Positions 18,808 to 21,362 of a stretch of DNA of 21,362 nt are shown piece after piece. The stretch is from assembly GCA_009731375.1 (NCBI GenBank), contig BJOX01000072.1, forward strand, positions 862,113 to 883,474, written 5' to 3'. The translations under genes and the position numbers were made by a program. Origin of the DNA: Paulinella micropora. Lineage: Eukaryota; Cercozoa; Imbricatea; Euglyphida. Below the pieces are notes generated by a model. The model saw only the letters and a list, made by a program, of their open reading frames with translations, had not been told where the DNA came from and did no database searches. Numbering within the stretch: position 1 is the stretch's first letter; each line of letters opens with the position of its first letter.

Positions 18808-19091
18808 GATGAGATATCGACTAATGTCAGAAAAAAAGGAGCTTCTGATTTCGTCAACCAAGGAAGTCTGTGGGTAAAGTATTAACCCGATGCCCAGCTA
18901 AGCCGTGATGTTTGCACGGAAGGGACTGATACAGGCGATACCAAAGCTCCCTAGTACCAGGCGGGGCCAGGGCTCGTTCCATAAGCGCCCCTTGCAGAAC
19001 GAGCTCCCACCTCCATTACAGAGGACCCAGTAAGCAGATGGAGTTTCGAGACTGTTCGACAGTCTAGTATAAACCGACAGAGCACTGTGGG
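18808..19091. repeat. 285-bp dispersed repeat, copy 1
   Basis: From GATGAGATATCGACTAATG to CAGAGCACTGTGGG. It includes a stem GCTCGTTC/GAACGAGC around a loop of about 17 bases and a hairpin GACTGT-TCG-ACAGTC. There is no open frame and no rRNA or tRNA similarity that I can see. Downstream, 19092-19354 is unique sequence with a palindromic CTGTCTGTCGACAG and no gene. Confidence 0.93.
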
Positions 19092-19354
19092 TTTTATTCC
19101 GGGCTCAACAAGCGAGAAAGGGCACCCTGAGGGAACAGGATTGTGCTTCCCGTCGCTATTTCGGCATGTGACTTATAGGCGTATGGCTAGGCACACATAA
19201 GGCACCCCACCACGGGCCCAGCACACCCACACCATCCCCTAATTCTCTGTCTGTCGACAGATGGCACCCATTTCAAAAAACCAAGCCCAAGGGAGGGTCA
19301 GTGACACCTCAAGTGGCCTTGGTTCACTCCGTGGAGTAAGTGATGAGATCAACT

Positions 19355-19637
19355 GATGAGATATCGACTAATGTCAGAAAAAAGGAGCTTCTGATTTCGT
19401 CAACCAAGGAAGTCTGTGGGTAAAGTATTAACCCGATGCCCAGCTAAGCCGTGATGTTTGCACGGAAGGGACTGATACAGGCGATACCAAAGCTCCCTAG
19501 TACCAGGCGGGGCCAGGGCTCGTTCCATAAGCGCCCCTTGCAGAACGAGCTTCCACCTCCATTACAGAGGACCCAGTAAGCAGATGGAGTTTCGAGACTG
19601 TTCGACAGTTTAGTTTTAGCCGACAGAGCACTGTGGG
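19355..19637. repeat. 285-bp dispersed repeat, copy 2
   Basis: Nearly identical to copy 1 (for example CTTCCACC instead of CTCCCACC, and a changed base in the terminal hairpin). It ends at the same GTGGG and is followed directly by GATA repeats. Confidence 0.95.
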
Positions 19638-19689
19638 AGATAGATAGATAGATAGATACATAGATAGATAGATAGATAGATAGAAAGAT

Positions 19690-19725
<36 letters not shown>

Positions 19726-19780
19726 GGATAGATAGACAGATAGACAGATAGATAGATAGATAGATAGAGAGATAGAGAGA
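19637..19780. repeat. GATA array
   Basis: GATA tetranucleotides with GAAA and GACA variants between the 285-bp repeat copy 2 and an ACAT/AT tract (19806-19910). Confidence 0.96.
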
Positions 19781-19911
19781 TAGTACTAGCTCTAATATAG
19801 TTTCATATACACATACATACATACATACATACATATACATATATATATACATATATACATATATACATATATACATATATATATATGTATATATATATAT
19901 ACATGCATATA

Positions 19912-19973
19912 ATGGTAGATGTCATGTACGGGCCTGTTTGTCTAGTGATGTGCAGCGTGATGGAGGCTGTGTC

Positions 19974-20008
<35 letters not shown>

Positions 20009-20069
20009 TAATGGTTGATGTAAAGTACGGGCCTGTTTGTCTAGTGATGTGCAGCGTGATGGAGGCTTT

Positions 20070-20113
<44 letters not shown>

Positions 20114-20184
20114 CACATGCATATAATGGTAGATGTCATGTACGGGCCTGTTTGTCTAGTGATGTGCAGCGTGATGGAGGCTGT

Positions 20185-20228
<44 letters not shown>

Positions 20229-20275
20229 ATATACACCTGTTTGTCTAGTGATATGCAGCGTGATGGAGTCTGTAT
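19912..20275. repeat. Tandem family B: four copies of a family A relative
   Basis: The core GGTAGATGTCATGTACGGGC, then CTGTTTGTCTAGTGATGTGC and AGCGTGATGGAGGCTGT, occurs near 19914, 20013, 20127 and (partial) 20235, separated by AT tracts. Its layout (AGATGT.ATGTA, GTGAT.TGCAGC) matches family A, so both derive from one unit. Confidence 0.9.
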
Positions 20276-20342
20276 GATTTGTTGTTTCGCTCACATCGCC
20301 TGAGAGGGAGAGAGAGAGAGAGTGAGAGAGCGAGGGATGGAA

Positions 20343-20443
20343 GGGGGGGGGNNNNNNNNNNNNNNNNNNNNNNNNNNNNNNNNNNNNNNNNNNNNNNNNN
20401 NNNNNNNNNNNNNNNNNNNNNNNNNNNNNNNNNNNNNNNNNNN

Positions 20444-20495
<52 letters not shown>

Positions 20496-20516
20496 AAAAC
20501 CCCCCCCCCCCCCCCC
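20343..20516. other. Poly-G, 92-base gap, poly-A and poly-C
   Basis: N at 20352-20443 is flanked by G on the left and about 49 A, then 16 C, on the right. Sequence continuity across it should not be trusted. Confidence 0.97.
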
Positions 20517-20583
20517 AAAAAAAAAAGAAAAAAAAAGGGAAAAGGAAAGAAAGAAAAGAAATAAGAAATAACATGAATACCTG

Positions 20584-20806
20584 AATTATTCTCTCTTTTC
20601 CTCTTCTCCAAGTGGTACACTGTCCCTGCTTCTCTATATACATAGGCCGACGACCGGATTCCATCTATTGCCTTTTTGTCCCCGTCCGGAACGCCAGCTA
20701 TTTCCTTTTTGTCCCTGTCCGGCTCGCTATCGACATGACTTTTGGAATTTTGTGCAGAGTAACGAATAAGGCCAGCGGGACCTTCCTTAAAGTAGATGTC
20801 TATCAT
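20584..20806. other. Unique island with a tandem pair of about 33 bp
   Basis: TTTTTGTCCC(C/T)GTCCGG occurs twice (near 20672 and 20707). On the minus strand this reads as an 11-residue repeat, PDRDKKEIAGV then PDGDKKAIDGI, in an open frame from 20806. It may be a fragment of a repeat-containing coding exon, but there is no start, splice or family support. Confidence 0.3.
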
Positions 20807-20811
20807 TCAAA

Positions 20812-21040
20812 CAATAGATAGAAAGATAGATAGATAGATAGATAGGTAGGTAGGTAGGTAGGTAGGTAGGTAGACAGGTAGATAGATAGGTAGATAGGTA
20901 GATAGGTAGGTAGGTAGGAAGGTAGATAGATGGGTAGGTAGGTAGGTAGGTAGGTAGGTAGGTCGATAGATAGATAGATAGATAGATAGACAGATAGATG
21001 GATGAGATATCGAGATAGATAGAATAGATAGAATAGATAG

Positions 21041-21071
<31 letters not shown>

Positions 21072-21085
21072 GGTAGATAGGTAGT

Positions 21086-21138
<53 letters not shown>

Positions 21139-21139
21139 G
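20812..21139. repeat. GATA/GGTA array
   Basis: GATA and GGTA tetranucleotides. At 21001-21013 a 13-base piece, GATGAGATATCGA, identical to the start of the 285-bp repeat, is embedded in the array. Confidence 0.95.
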
Positions 21140-21362
21140 GATGAGATATCGACTAATGTCAGAAAAAAGGAGCTTCTGATTTCGTCAACCAAGGAAGTCT
21201 GTGGGTAAAGTATTAACCCGATGCCCAGCTAAGCCGTGATGTTTGCACGGAAGGGACTGATACAGGCGATACCAAATCTCCCTAGTACCAGGCGGGGCCA
21301 GGGCTCGTTCCATAAGCGCCCCTTGCAGAACGAGCTCCCACCTCCATTACAGAGGACCCAGT
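21140..21362. repeat. 285-bp dispersed repeat, copy 3 (cut by window end)
   Basis: Same start as copies 1 and 2, again directly after a GATA array. The window ends inside it, after GAGGACCCAGT. Confidence 0.95.

Noticed and set aside
18304-18861. A 185-residue minus frame running from the AT array into the GATA array
   Set aside because: It consists of Ile/Tyr/Ser/Leu repeat translation with no unique domain.

Overview
This is a gene-poor, repeat-dominated eukaryotic window. Evidence for a eukaryote is a many-exon gene with GT-AG introns in consistent phase, a transposase of the KDZ class, a non-LTR retrotransposon tail, foldback MITEs with 3-bp target duplications, and simple-sequence arrays filling well over a third of the window. 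I cannot place the organism to a lineage; no rRNA, tRNA or conserved housekeeping gene is present. Five runs of N sit beside poly-A or poly-G tracts, so parts of the assembly are unsafe.

Layout. 1-128: GA array. 280-4501, minus strand: a 15-exon KDZ (Kyakuja-Dileera-Zisupton) transposase-type gene with an N-terminal basic patch, a Cys/His cluster, the KDZ 'WP..P..P' segment, the FH..AH...C and DGE..ER core and a long helical C-terminal tail. It is probably dead: exon 14 carries a 20-bp tandem duplication that breaks the frame, and I do not see the first two catalytic aspartates. 4744-5260, plus: 5'-truncated, frameshifted 3' end of a non-LTR retrotransposon reverse transcriptase. 5263-6400: AT, ATT and TAG arrays. 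6400-6960: unique sequence with one strong hairpin. 6965-7770: CATA and CT arrays.

8062-9649, plus: a secreted FG-GAP/beta-propeller repeat gene (signal peptide, then 53-residue repeats), now a pseudogene with at least three frame breaks and two insertions of the same CAC...GTG foldback MITE, each with its own 3-bp target duplication (ATA, CTT). A third, diverged MITE lies at 18125-18283 (TAT duplication). 9680-10138: unclassified segment bracketed by ATT arrays. About 10690-12690, minus: an unrecognised, Ser/Pro-rich protein gene in several frame-broken pieces. 12870-13120: imperfect inverted repeat.

13606-14470: TTG and TTC arrays. 14501-16640: TATG array carrying 11 copies of a 33-bp unique block. 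16900-18600 and 19912-20275: two diverged tandem arrays of a related core of about 60 bp embedded in AT repeats. 18808-19091, 19355-19637 and 21140-window end: three nearly identical copies of a 285-bp repeat abutting GATA arrays. The genes do not form a pathway; they record successive mobile-element activity and decay. The best candidates for novelty are the KDZ gene architecture, the MITE family and the two composite satellite families.
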